From: Tenodera sinensis
Taxonomy: Eukaryota > Arthropoda > Insecta > Mantodea > Mantidae
Assembly: GCA_030765045.1 (NCBI GenBank)
Contig: CM060962.1
Location: forward strand, 99,345,412-99,409,411
Direction: 5' to 3'
DNA: 64,000 nt
Positions 32,754-42,884 of this stretch are shown here, in pieces. The notes beneath the pieces are model-generated. The model was not told the DNA's origin. It did no database searches and saw only the letters and a list, made by a program, of their open reading frames with translations. Both the position numbers and the translations under genes were made by a program. How positions within the stretch are numbered: position 1 is the stretch's first letter; every line of letters starts with the position of its first letter.

Positions 32754-33521
32754 ATCTGCCAGGAAATTGCCACCATTTCTCAATGTTAACCATGGTGAGT
32801 GATGGATAGTTCCCTAAAGAGGTTCCAAAAATGTATGGACGACAATGGTGGCCAGTTTCAGCATCTCCTTTCATAAAGTTGGTAAATAAAGCCTTTAAAA
32901 GTAGTTTTAAAAATGTATGGTTCCATCCGTGCCTTTCTATGATAGTGGCAGATGGCAACAAGCACCAAGGATGCAGACAAGGAAAACACCCTGCAGCTCA
33001 TTCTGAAGTTTTTTCCTCTCCCAGTATATTCCAGAACGGATACCATGAATAAATCATACCTTTTAAGTGTGAAGCTTACTCCCATAAGACACATTTTTCA
33101 ACACAAGAATTTAAATTTATTACAAATTTGACAATTATGATCATTCTGTTATTCAAAAGGCTGAAGCAAATGATGCTGACTAGGAAGCAAGATGATAGAT
33201 TAAAAAAAGAAAGAAAGAAAAACAGACTGGTTACAAGAAGAGAATATGGCTCAGATAAGGAAGCAAGTACTTTATAAGGTACATGTGGATTCATAGTTAT
33301 GCATTCCTCTCTTACAGGTGAGTCAACTTTATCTGCATTTTCCAATGGTACGTTACCTTAAATGATATTAAAACATTTTTGAAACTGAACATTTTCCCAT
33401 GTACTAGAATTTTCCAAATACACAATTTCACTTATTACATTTTCTAGTATGAAAAAGCTACAATTTAAGTAATGTTCCAAATAATCTGACAAGATTGTAT
33501 TTGTGGCGTTAATGATCTTAA

Positions 33522-34712
33522 CCCTTTGCGAGCGAAAACCCATATATGGGCCACCTGTCCGGACCCTGACGAGCGAAAACCCATATATGGGTTTGGAGTC
33601 ATAGAGCTATTGTGATTGGCTCCTCTCGCTCAAATAATTCATATATACTGCCAATAGATGGCAGGAAATGTTCTTTCAGATGTTTGTGATCAGTTCATCA
33701 CCGATTTTCCATATTTAATCATTTCTGTCGTAGTTTTCAGTAGTGTAGGAATAAACAGTGCGGTGATTGCATCCAGTAAGCGCAAGTTTTTTTCGTGTTT
33801 TGACAGAATTGCGGGAAAGAAAGGGTTGACGGAGCAAGAAATTGTAGAATTGTTGAACAAAAGTGATAGTGAGTTATCGAATTTTCTGCTCAGTGATGAT
33901 GAGAGTGATATATGCGAGAATTTGTGTGATATATGCGAGAGTGACATAAGTGATGCTGCAGACAGCTATACACCAAGCTGGAAGAGGTGAGTAATTTTGA
34001 CCCTGGTCCTACATCTAGTATCGCAGTGCACAATATCCAGCAGGGACCAATACTTCCTTCTCATTTTGATGAGAATACGCTTCCAGCAGAATTTTTCGGC
34101 CTATTTTTTATGACGAAATTATGGAAATAATTACTGAGGAGACGTATTCAGGGAAACATAAAAAAAAACAAAAAAACAACAGGCAACACCACCAACGATT
34201 GCTTCTTGGAATCTCCTAGAAATTACAGATATAAAAGAACTGAGATAGTATTATCTCAATAGTATTGAGATAAACAAGTCGCTATGAAAATCATATGCAC
34301 ATTTTAGATACCCTGCCCTGGCTAGGTGTAACTGCACATTTCTATCAAAACTTTTATAATTTGTTATCATTACCGTTATTATTACAAATGGGAGTATTAA
34401 ATATCATAATGTGACACTATTTAGTTCCTGGAACACTGCTGGTTTATTAGTGAATACCTATATGTACGAACTACGCTGTAGAAAATGGAGAAGTGCTACT
34501 TATGCCGTTTTTGTAACAACATGTTTACACGGATTAACAAAACTTCACTCCTGGAGGACAATTATGATCCAATTCAACAAAAAGCAAGGTATACTATCTG
34601 TTTTAGTACATTTGGGCATTTTTATATAGTTTTAACTGTATTTAATAGAGTTTCATACTTTAACAAAATTGCCTTCCGCTCAGAGCCATAAAATACGTCC
34701 GCTCGGGAAGGG
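33522..34712 (+). mobile_element. piggyBac-type element B with palindromic subterminal repeats
   Basis: TTAA at 33518-33521 and 34713-34716. Ends are CCCTTTGCGAGCGAAAAC and, reversed, CCCTTCCCGAGCGGAC. Two exact 21-bp direct repeats (33530-33550 and 33571-33591) each consist of GAGCGAAAA plus the palindrome CCCATATATGGG. Length 1191 bp, internally deleted. Its right end lies 38 bp from the Itpr donor of the exon at 34755-34969. Confidence 0.9.
33658..33990 (+). pseudogene. piggyBac transposase N-terminal fragment (element B)
   Basis: An open frame of 110 codons. Its second half, KGLTEQEIVELLNKSDSELS, NFLLSDDESDICENLCD and CESDISDAADSYTPSWKR, is the acidic, Ser-rich N-terminal segment typical of piggyBac transposases. 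The frame ends at TGA at 33988-33990; beyond it a continued reading with SNFDPGPTSS and PAEFFGLFF is broken. The catalytic domain is missing. A CYLCRFCNNMF stretch near 34490 may be a relic of the C-terminal Cys finger, but that is weak. Location between TTAA-flanked inverted ends supports the assignment. Confidence 0.65.
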
Positions 34713-34754
34713 TTAATTACTATCAGTACCTCATAGCAAGCAGCCTCTACTCAC

Positions 34755-34969
34755 TTTTGACATAACTGGCTTCTCCTCATCCTTATCAATTGGTATTGAT
34801 GTGCTGTGGACCCATGTGTTAGTACAAAGATGATGTAATCTTACATACGATGACTGAGGAACAAGTGAATCCCCTCTTGTTAACGTAGTTGGATCCAGTT
34901 CAAACAATGATGCTATTTCATTAGAATGTGGTACTGACACCAGATGGTATACTGGTCCACCATGAGGAT
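34755..34969 (-). CDS. Itpr: IP3 receptor, MIR/IP3-binding core exon
   Basis: Second Itpr exon here. It holds the blocks VYHLVSVPHSNEI, ASLFELDPTTLTRGDSLVPQ, YVRLHHLCTNTWVHS and IDKDEEKPVMSK, which align without gaps to the end of the MIR beta-trefoil of IP3 receptors. Entry is through a poly(T)-TTTCAG acceptor, completing the phase-1 codon of the previous exon. Exit is at a consensus GTGAGT donor (34749-34754) in phase 0. The exon is two bases plus 71 codons. The 3' TTAA of a piggyBac-type insertion (33522-34712) sits only about 38 bp into the following intron, so the transposon landed next to the donor site without touching it. Confidence 0.95.
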
Positions 34970-35349
34970 CTGAAAAAAAAAAATATAATTATTAATCTTT
35001 GTCTTACTGCAAACACTATCTTTTGCAGAAGATTTCAGACTGGAAAAAGTAATCTAGCTCAAGCCTGCAATGTAAGAACACGGAAGGAATATATATTGAT
35101 TATTCATTTTAGAAAACCCTAAGAACATATGTATGATTATTCAGTTAAGCTATAGCAAAAACTTTATAAAATGTGTCAACCCTTATTTTCTTTTCTTTGT
35201 TTTTGGTTATATCACATTGCTTTTGTAGTTCATGTTCTACATGTATTTTGTTTACACTAGCTGTTTGTAGGCAATAAATTGGCAAGTTGAATCAAAGTTG
35301 AAAAATTCCATGCTATGGCCAACGCTATTACTCTCTGAGTGAGATACCT

Positions 35350-35845
35350 GTACACACATTAAACCCTCTCATCTGATTCAAGTATCCCAGTAAATCTTCA
35401 AGTCAATCTCAAATATTCGAAGGTGATTTGCAAGGTTCAGGTAGTGTCAGCACAGAGAGTTGAAAATCAGTAGTATGAGTCTCGGCCGCAGCATTGAATT
35501 TTTTTTAAGTCAGATTCAACTTAACAACTTACTACCTACACATGGCTAGTGTGAAAGAGCAATTATCAAACACAAATTAACCATAATAGAGGTTATCTGT
35601 AATGCCTGGAAATTGAAAATACTTGCAACATTCCAAAACGCTTTTGGGGTACATCTCTAATATCTGAGATTGCCATGAGGTTTACTGGAATATTTCAATC
35701 AAATGTGAGGGTTTAATGATTGTAAATGTATCTTGGCATGGTAGCTTAATTGGTACGAGTGTCGGCATAAAGAGCCGAGATTTGTGGATCAAGCCCTATC
35801 CATGGCACTGAATTTCCTCAAGTCTGACTCAACTTACCACTATTC
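35350..35845 (+). mobile_element. Diverged fold-back of SINE A-like sequence
   Basis: A tRNA-like head near 35735-35800 (TTGGCATGGTAGCTTAATTGG, then GTGGATCAAGCCC) is followed by GGCACTGAATTTCCTCAAG, an old relative of the family A GGCATTGAATTTTTAAG. ATTAAACCCTCTCATCTGATT at 35359 and its reverse near 35710 form the arms of an inverted repeat, and a second tail piece (GCAGCATTGAATTTTTTTT) lies near 35490. The structure parallels 18058-18690. Confidence 0.5.
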
Positions 35846-36477
35846 TGTATGTTAGTTGCAGTTATTGCTAGCCATTGGTTGTTAGATGGTGTGCATGAAA
35901 CAATATTGCCCACTGAAACAAAAAATGACAAATTCATACAAAAATTCTACACTTTGTGGTACTGAGATGAACAGACGACCTCAGTTTTGAGAAACATACT
36001 TAAATAGGAAAAGGGTAACCTAGAACTAACATAATGCAAAGCTTGTTGACATATGTGGAATCAAATGTCTATATTGCAAGAATAAATTTGGCATGTAAGG
36101 TAGATGTCTGCTAAATGTATAGCCAGAGGAAATCCAGAGGAAATTTTCTGTAGACAATCTTATTTATTGTAGCCTTCTTAGCACTTGACTAATAAATAAA
36201 TAAATGATGATGATACCTGGGGGGGAAGCTTTATCTTTGCAGGCCATACAATCATTTTAATGTTCTTATTGACGTGCATCTCCTTTACATCTTATGATGA
36301 TGTAGCAGATTTGAAAACTTGTTTGTACCTCCTATGTAGTGAAGTTAAGCCCAAATTTCAACTTCCTTCTGCTATTCAGCTTTCCTTTCTTCTTTATACT
36401 CTTGAATGCTTTAATAAGCTGGCTAGAATTTGACCTTGAGAGTTTGAATGAAGGTTTAATTTATTTAAAAAGTGTGC

Positions 36478-36650
36478 CACTGGTGTGCTGGAATTGTCCT
36501 GTGGAAGTTCTTTTACATGCCAGTAAATCTACTGACATGGGGCTGTTCTTTTAAGCACATTTAAAAATTATCAGTCTGGGCCAAATTTGAGTTTGCAACC
36601 TCGGGATCGAAAGAGCAGCACCTAACCAGCTGAGTCATCCAGACCAATAT
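36478..36650 (-). mobile_element. SINE family C, degraded copy
   Basis: Shares GGTGTGCTGGAATTGTCC and GTTCTTTTACATGCCAGTAA with the full copies, and the head ends with GGTTAGGTGCTGCTC ... GATCCCGAGG. No clear target duplication. Confidence 0.75.
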
Positions 36651-37034
36651 GGTGTGATATGGCTGGTATATACCATAAATATGCAAATTATTCTCATTCC
36701 CAAATAACTCCCACATAGATTTTAGAAAAGGTTTGGAAAAAATCAAATTATTTGTCATGGTGTATTAAACATTTATACTGAAAACATAAAAAAACTACAG
36801 TACCCATATTCATCATAACTTTCCTCATCACTGCAAGGCGAGTCGTCGTGGTCATTGTCATCATCGTAAACTCCATTATATCATCCTCCATCCTTTAGAA
36901 GAACGTTCAACCTTCCCCAAACACACAAAGTTGGAGAGAGAAAGGAGGAGGATAACATAGTGTCACAAAATGGTATGACTCGTTAAGACTACTTAAGGAC
37001 TTATAATTATTTTTACGTTTATCTGCCAAGTTTG

Positions 37035-37110
37035 TTTCACTGTGCCAGAATGTTGTCCCAGAGGAGAACTCTTATATGCTGGTAGACCTATGCACATGTA
37101 AAGGAACTGT
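37035..37110 (-). repeat. SINE family C relic
   Basis: TGTGCCAGAATGTTGTCCC and AGGAGAACTCTTATATGC match the body of SINE C imperfectly. Ends are unclear. Confidence 0.45.
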
Positions 37111-37430
37111 AACATTGAAATACCATATTTCATTGCATAATCATAGCATTTTTTATTCTCACTTTTTAAAGTAAAAATACATATTGTGACCATTATGTGA
37201 AGAATGAATAATTCAAGACTGGCCATGTTAATTTTCAGCAACCAGAGTATACGACTAGAGTATAATAACGGGAGTAAGAATGAGTCTGAGCAATCGAGCA
37301 TGGGCACATTGTGCTGTTTGAAGTTGAAAAGAAAGAAGGGGGAAAACGAAAATATTGTGTAACGCTGAAACCTCAATGCACACACATACTTCAATAAAAA
37401 ATAAATAAATTATGGCTACTTTATATTTAT

Positions 37431-38430
37431 TGAACTAAAAATTATCTTTTATTTACAGAAGCATTTACAATACTGCTGAAATACATGTACTTTTTAACTG
37501 GAGCCAATACTATTGAATTGCTGACGCTGAAACACAACATCCATTATTGTACACATCTTCAATATGTGCTAGCAGCTCGGTATCAACTTCAGGGAACTTT
37601 CAGGTTTTATGAGAATGAAAAGAGCACCTTGGAAAGCTTGTAGATTCCAGCTACACTTTCATTTTGTGCCAAATCTCTTGCAAGTTTTTAGCTCACTAAA
37701 AACTCTCTTTTTGCAGCATGATAACCATTCTGTTCTACAAATGCAATCACACATAGTTAAAACCTGCCATATAAATACTGTGTTTCCCCATACTGGTGTT
37801 TCACAAAATAAGTGCTTGTTAAAATAAGATATTTATTCACCAAAAGAGTTACAAACATCCAAAAGCTTTGTCAAATAACAAAACTACATTTCTCTGGTAT
37901 ACATCTTACAGTTAGTATGTACAATTTAATTGAACTAAAAATCATCTTTTATTTACAAAGGCATTTACAATATTGTAGAAACACATGTACTTTTTAACTG
38001 GAGCCAGTATTATTAGATTGCTGACTATGAAACACAACATCCATTATTGTGCAAATCTTCAATATATGCTAGCCCCTCAGTATGAATTTCAAGGAATTTT
38101 CAGGTTTTATGACCATGAAAAGAACACCTTGAATAGCTCGTAGATTCCAGCTGCACTTTCATTTTGCACCAAATCAAGTCACAAGTTACAAGTTTTTTGC
38201 TCACTTAAAGCTCCCTTTCTAAGCTTGATTACCATTCTGTTCCACGAATGCAATTACTCTTAGTTAAAACCTGCCATATAAATTCTGTGTTTCCCCATAC
38301 TGGCATTCCACAAAATAAGCACTCGTTAAGATATTTACTCACCAAACAATTTATAAAAATTCAAAGGCTTTGTCAAATAACAAAAAATTACATTTCTCTA
38401 GTATACAGCTTACAATTAGTGCGTACAATT
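37431..38430. repeat. Tandem duplication, 500-bp period, two copies
   Basis: TGAACTAAAAATTATCTTTT at 37431 recurs as TGAACTAAAAATCATCTTTT at 37931. The match continues through GTACTTTTTAACTGGAGCC, ACACAACATCCATTATTG, AACCTGCCATATAAAT and CTTTGTCAAATAAC to about 38430. Copies differ by scattered substitutions and small indels. No coding potential recognised. Confidence 0.88.
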
Positions 38431-38501
38431 TAACAAAAACTTGAAACTAGTTTAGGAAAGTGGAGCAGTCATAACTTTATTAGTACTATACAAAAGGTGA
38501 G

Positions 38502-39390
38502 TTAAGAGATGAGTTTTAACTTTTTGTTCAACTGCTTCTGATTTAAGAGTTTCCAGTCACCAGGTAGCTTATTATAAAGACATAATCCTTGGTGTGACAA
38601 ACATTGACGACAGATTTTATTGCTTTGATGATTAAGATATAAGTTTTGTGATGCCCGGGTACCATAGGAATGGTAGTCAGAATTCCTGCCAAAATATGTT
38701 AGATTCTTGTGAATGAAAACAATAGTCTCAAAAATGTATATACAAGTTAATGGTAGCATACAGAATCTTCGGAACACTGGTTTAGTTGGTCAATTTATAG
38801 GAACATGCTTTGTGATTTTTACAATGTACTTTTGTAGTATGAATATATCTACTGATTTAGTTTAAGATCCCCAGAAGATTATGCCTAAGAAAGTAAAGAA
38901 TGTATGCATTCAAAATAGACTGCTTTTAAAATTTTAGAAGATCTATACTAAGGATTTTTATTGCATAGCTTAGTTTGTTGAGCCTTGTAATTGTAAAATT
39001 TATGTGAGTCTTCCATGTTAAGTCAACATCAATCCACACTCCTAGAAACTTTGTGGTGTCCATTTGCTTAATATTTGAATTTCTGATGCTAACATTCACA
39101 TCAGATTGTTGGTTTATTACTTGAGGGCTGAAACACATGCATACATCCTTTCAACATTTAAGACTAGTTTATTTTTCTTTAACTATGTACTCAACTTGTC
39201 ATTTGCCCTGTTACTGCTATTTTGGAGAATATTTAGGTCTTTACCGCTGAATATATAATTTGTGTCATCAGCAAACAGAACAGAATTTTTATATATATAT
39301 ATATATATAACTCAGTTGGTAGGTCATTAATCTGAAGTACAAATAACATGGGCTCTAAGATTGAGCCTTGAAGGATACCATGATCAATAG
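38502..39390 (-). pseudogene. LINE-4 reverse transcriptase fragment, copy 1
   Basis: Minus strand, reading down: DHGILQGSILEPMLFVLQIN (about 39390-39330, the GxPQGSxLGPLLF motif), a fragment with the expected AD-T region broken by an (AT)n tract near 39300, then MDTTKFLGVWIDVDLTWKTH (about 39060), LNKLSYAIKIL, and the C-terminal YHSYGTRASQNLYL and SHQGLCLYNKLPGDWK (38690-38560). This is the last half of a non-LTR RT of CR1/Jockey appearance. It is broken by frameshifts. It is in sense orientation with Itpr and is the same family as 40252-41270. Confidence 0.7.
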
Positions 39391-39509
39391 GCCCATGGTT
39401 ACATTTACATTTATTTATTTATTTATTTAATCACCTTTTGGAAATTTTTACAATTTCATGGCTTCCTCATACAATTACAATCTTCTGTTACAACAATTAA
39501 ACTACAGTA

Positions 39510-40235
39510 CCTGGGCGACCGAGCTTTGCTCGGCAATTCTTTTCTTTTCCTTTTCTTTGTTGAGAAGATACTTATTTAGATAAACTTGAAAAGCAAAATG
39601 TTAACTAAATATAAATTTTCATCCTAATTGTTGGAGCCACTTCCGTGATGAGACCTTTAATATCCTGGCTTGTTTGTTGAAATTGGCCTATTAACAGAGA
39701 AATTATGGCCAAAATAAGGTTTCGAGTAATTGTGACTGTTATACATAGACTAAGATAGCTAAGTCAACTTTATTTAGGTTTTCTGAAAACTCTTGACGAG
39801 ACCTTTAATATTCTGGCTTGTTTGTTGAAATTGGCTCATTAACAGAGAAATTATGGCCAAAATAAGGTTTAGAGTAATTGTGATTGTTACGCATAAAATT
39901 ATGTTTTCTCAGGAATGACACCTATATACATAAACTTAATAAGCAAAACCCTGTCTGAATACAAAATTTGATCAAAATCGCTAGAGCCGTTTCCAAGTTG
40001 TGCGGAATATATTTATATAAATACAAGAATTGCTCATTTAGATATATAAAATTGTGACTGTTACGCGTTAAGGTAGCTAAGTCAACTTTCTTTAGGTTTT
40101 CTGAAAGCTCTTGACGAGGGCTTTAATATCCTGGCTTGTTTGCGGAAATTGGCCCATTAACAGATAAATTATGGCCAAAATAAGGTTTAGAGTAACTGTG
40201 ACTGTTACATGTAAAACAACTAGGATAGCTTAATT
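39510..40235. repeat. Unclassified repeat with CCGAGC hairpin and internal repeats
   Basis: Opens ACCTGGGCGACCGAGCTTTG with the hairpin CCGAGC-TTT-GCTCGG. The block CTTTAATATCCTGGCTTG ... GAGAAATTATGGCC recurs at about 39655, 39803 and 40121 (spacings about 148 and 318). GAGCCGTTTCCAAG then CAAGAATTGCTC near 39980-40030 is a motif I have seen in several insect repeats. A hairpin near one end could suggest a Helitron, but no TC or CTRR ends are clear. Confidence 0.5.
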
Positions 40236-40251
40236 TATAAGCTTTGAAGTA

Positions 40252-41270
40252 TTAGAAAAAAGCCTTGAAATTATAAAAGCACTGATCTCTCAATAACAAC
40301 ATAATCTCCTTCCTAAAGCAAGTTGGGTGATTGTCAGTTATCACAGTAGTAATCAGGTTATACATATGAACTCCAGTGTGTAGTATAGAAGGGATCTTTT
40401 TAATTGTGTTAGCTGCGTGTAGGTGAATTTTGTTACTGGATCTGGTACTGTGAGTACGAATTTTGTCATTATGGCAAAATAGATGAATATTACTGCTCAT
40501 GAAACACAATCTGGTATGCATAAGTATGATACAGTGAGAATGTTATTTTGTATAAAATACATCTTGCAGTGAGCAGACATTTTTAGAGTAAACATTTTGC
40601 AAATTATTTCTTTTGCATTATGAAGAGTGTATCTGAATCAACAGAATACCCCACAGAGTAATGCCGTATGAAAGTACTGATTGGGCATATGCAAAATAGA
40701 TAATTTTTATGGTATTGAGATTACAGACATTTTTAGTACAGATGTAATGTAGAATACACTATTAATCTTAGTTGTGATGCTATGTATATAAGACTTCCAG
40801 TTGATATATTATTGGTCAATGGTTATTCCTAAGAATTTTGCTTCAGAAGTATATTGAATTTGATTATCTTAAATGAACACTGAATCAATATTTGCCAATC
40901 TCCTGTTGGAGAGAGCAAAATTCATACATTTTGATTTATCTGTATTAAGTAACAGCTTGTTTGCGGTCAGCCATTCCATTAAGCTGGACAAAACCTTGTC
41001 AGCTTGCTGCTGTAAATCTTTCTTTTGAGATTTTCCACTTATTATGAAGCTTGTATCGTCTGCATACAATACTGTTGCAGTGTGCAGTATAACTGACAAA
41101 TCTTCAATGTAAATTAAAAACAAAAGAGGTCTAAGATTTGAGCCTTGAGTAACACCACATTTTATTACCTTTACATCGGAGTTGACATACCTACCACTTG
41201 TTTAATCTTTTATGGATGTTATGTGGATCCTGTTGGTAAGGTATGATTTGAACCGCATGTGTACTACACC
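40252..41270 (-). pseudogene. LINE-4 reverse transcriptase fragment, copy 2
   Basis: Minus strand: FKSYLTNRIHI (about 41250), KCGVTQGSNLRPLLFLIYIE (about 41150-41100), ATVLYADDTSFIISG (catalytic YADD, about 41070), ADKVLSSLMEWLTANKLLLN, then after a stop FCHNDKIRTHSTRSSNKIHL and LHTGVHMYNLITTV (40480-40340). The order fits a CR1/Jockey-type RT C-terminal half. It is separated from copy 1 by the repeat at 39510-40235 and overlaps it in motif content, so these are two insertions. Its upstream edge touches the TIR transposon at 41286. Confidence 0.72.
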
Positions 41271-41807
41271 ACGTATGCCATACTATAGGTTGTCTCACCC
41301 TTAGATGACAGTATATAGTTAAATGGGGTATATGTCTCTATCTAGCACATACGAGTTGCGTTATCTTTGTCCTTTTCTGCTCTTACGCTGTTGCCAGGTT
41401 CCTAATAGCATGGTGTAAATATTCAGTTGTTATAAATTTCAAGTTTGAACACATTATTCTATGCAGAATTTTTTTCTCTAATAGGTTATATCCTTTTTAG
41501 GGCCATTATACACTTCTATAGGCCAAAATTTCTACAGAGAACGTTTTTTTTTTTTTTTTAAAACTCCGATATTTGCTGTTTCTATACTCATCACGCACTA
41601 ACATAAACTAACTGCTAGACTATGTTTATATTTTTTTCTTGGCTAGAGTAAACTATGGTGCTGCTACCTGCCTACTTTCAATTCTCTATGTTTACTCCGT
41701 TAAGTGTTACAATTTTTTAAATTAAATGTTTTCGGAAAATTTTACATCTATGCAATGCAAGTTACGCAGTGGGAAACTTTTTTATTATTGAGTTTACATT
41801 GGGGACA

Positions 41808-41852
41808 GGATTAATGACTTCATTGTCAGAAATCCAGCATTAGCTAACAACA
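41808..41852 (+). mobile_element. 45-bp LINE-3 3'-end insertion
   Basis: GGATTAATGACTTCATTGTC ... TTAGCTAACAACA is identical to the LINE-3 3' terminus (19459-19500) plus (ACA). It is flanked by the 12-bp duplication ACATTGGGGACA at 41796-41807 and 41853-41864. Confidence 0.9.
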
Positions 41853-42189
41853 ACATTGGGGACAAAGCGAGAGCAAATGTTGAGGAGGGTTAGAGACAGT
41901 TTTCAAAATAAGCCAGAAGCCTGTAACCTCTTTCTTTCATCCTGTAAGGCAAACAAAAGGTATTCACCTATTCAAATAAAAGGCATAAAGCGTTAGACAC
42001 AAGGCAGCAGTAAAACTTAACATCAGTTCGTAAAGAAGTGTGTGTGTTTATACTGTATGACACCTGTGAAGTGTTATTATGTTATTTATTTAACATTTTC
42101 CGTAAATATTTGTAGCTGTGGAGAGGGAAGCTAGGAAGAGAGGATACACTGGAATAATTATGAATCTGTTACATTTTTTTTTCAAGTCA

Positions 42190-42590
42190 AATGAGTATTA
42201 GTAAGGCAGTAAAAGTAACATGTAAAACTATCGGGTGTTCAGAAGCAGTAGTGTATAGGGTTAAAAAGGAACAAATGAGAGGACCTCTAAGAACGCCACG
42301 AAAAAGAAAGCAAAATGGGCAGGACAACACAAAACGCTAGGTTAACACAATATGATGCAATAGTGCAAAGCGGAGTGCAGCAAATTGTTTATTCTTTAGT
42401 GTTTGAAAATATACCACCCACAATGGATATAATTTGGTCACAGTATCATCATGGTAATTATACCCTACCTAATTATTCAAGGGCCACTCTGAGTCGGTTC
42501 TTACATGATTTGCATTTCGAAGATGAAAGAAGGCATACATATAGTACATGTTGCAACGTTGCGCCCCATTTAACGTGTACTGTCGTCTAA
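42190..42590 (+). pseudogene. Tc1/IS630-like transposase N-terminal fragment
   Basis: The first frame, MSISKAVKVTCKTIGCSEAV, VYRVKKEQMRGPLRTPRKRK, is a helix-turn-helix. A shift to a second frame gives LTQYDAIVQSGVQQIVYSLV, MDIIWSQYHHGNYTLPNYSR and ATLSRFLHDLHFEDERR, the second DNA-binding helix set (D-AI ... PT---L ... SR-TL-R-L--LGF). Only the DNA-binding region remains; the DDE domain was deleted and the right terminal repeat follows almost at once. It cannot catalyse transposition. Superfamily is inferred from domain pattern and the TA target. Confidence 0.55.
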
Positions 42591-42654
42591 GGTTGAGATG
42601 AGCTATAGTTGAAATACCCAGCATTGTCCATGGTTCAACCATTTTATCCCTACA

Positions 42655-42750
42655 ACTTTTAGACTTAGGTTGCCCTTGCCCAATAGGTTCTGTTGCTTTG
42701 AAGACATTTAAAAAAGATTACTTAATACACTTGAACAAAGGGTAAATTAA
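42655..42750 (+). pseudogene. Possible LINE C-terminal relic
   Basis: A short frame LGCPCPIGSVALKTFKKDYL then IHLNKG and stop resembles the RS--SLKTFKK-L--HL end of LINE RT proteins, followed by an A-rich tail. Weak. Confidence 0.3.
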
Positions 42751-42884
42751 AACTTCTGGGACACTATAAACAACACAAAATAAAAAAATGAATAAATAAA
42801 AACACCAGGAAGACACTATACAAAAGCACTGTTGAACAATCCCAAATACTACAGGAAGAAAAGCAGACAGAGAAAGCTGTGTGA

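Larger units (their letters stand above)
41286..42605 (+). mobile_element. Tc1/IS630-type DNA transposon with about 50-bp TIRs
   Basis: TA at 41284-41285 and 42606-42607. Left end TAGGTTGTCTCACCCTTAGA then TGACAGTATATAGTTAAATG; right end reversed TAGCTCATCTCAACCTTAGA then CGACAGTACACGTTAAATGG. It carries an N-terminal transposase fragment and a 45-bp LINE-3 insertion at 41808-41852. Confidence 0.85.

Noticed and set aside
32226..32961. Three long Phe/Leu/Ser-rich open frames on the minus strand
   Set aside because: They are produced by the purine tract at 32308-32753; low complexity and three overlapping frames, no domain.
33658..33990. Possible independent host gene of 110 codons
   Set aside because: It lies between TTAA-flanked inverted ends and has the acidic N-terminus of piggyBac transposases.
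39646..40200. Regularly recurring block that might be read as a CRISPR-like array
   Set aside because: Only three diverged long repeats with unequal spacing in a eukaryotic intron; a dispersed repeat, not CRISPR.
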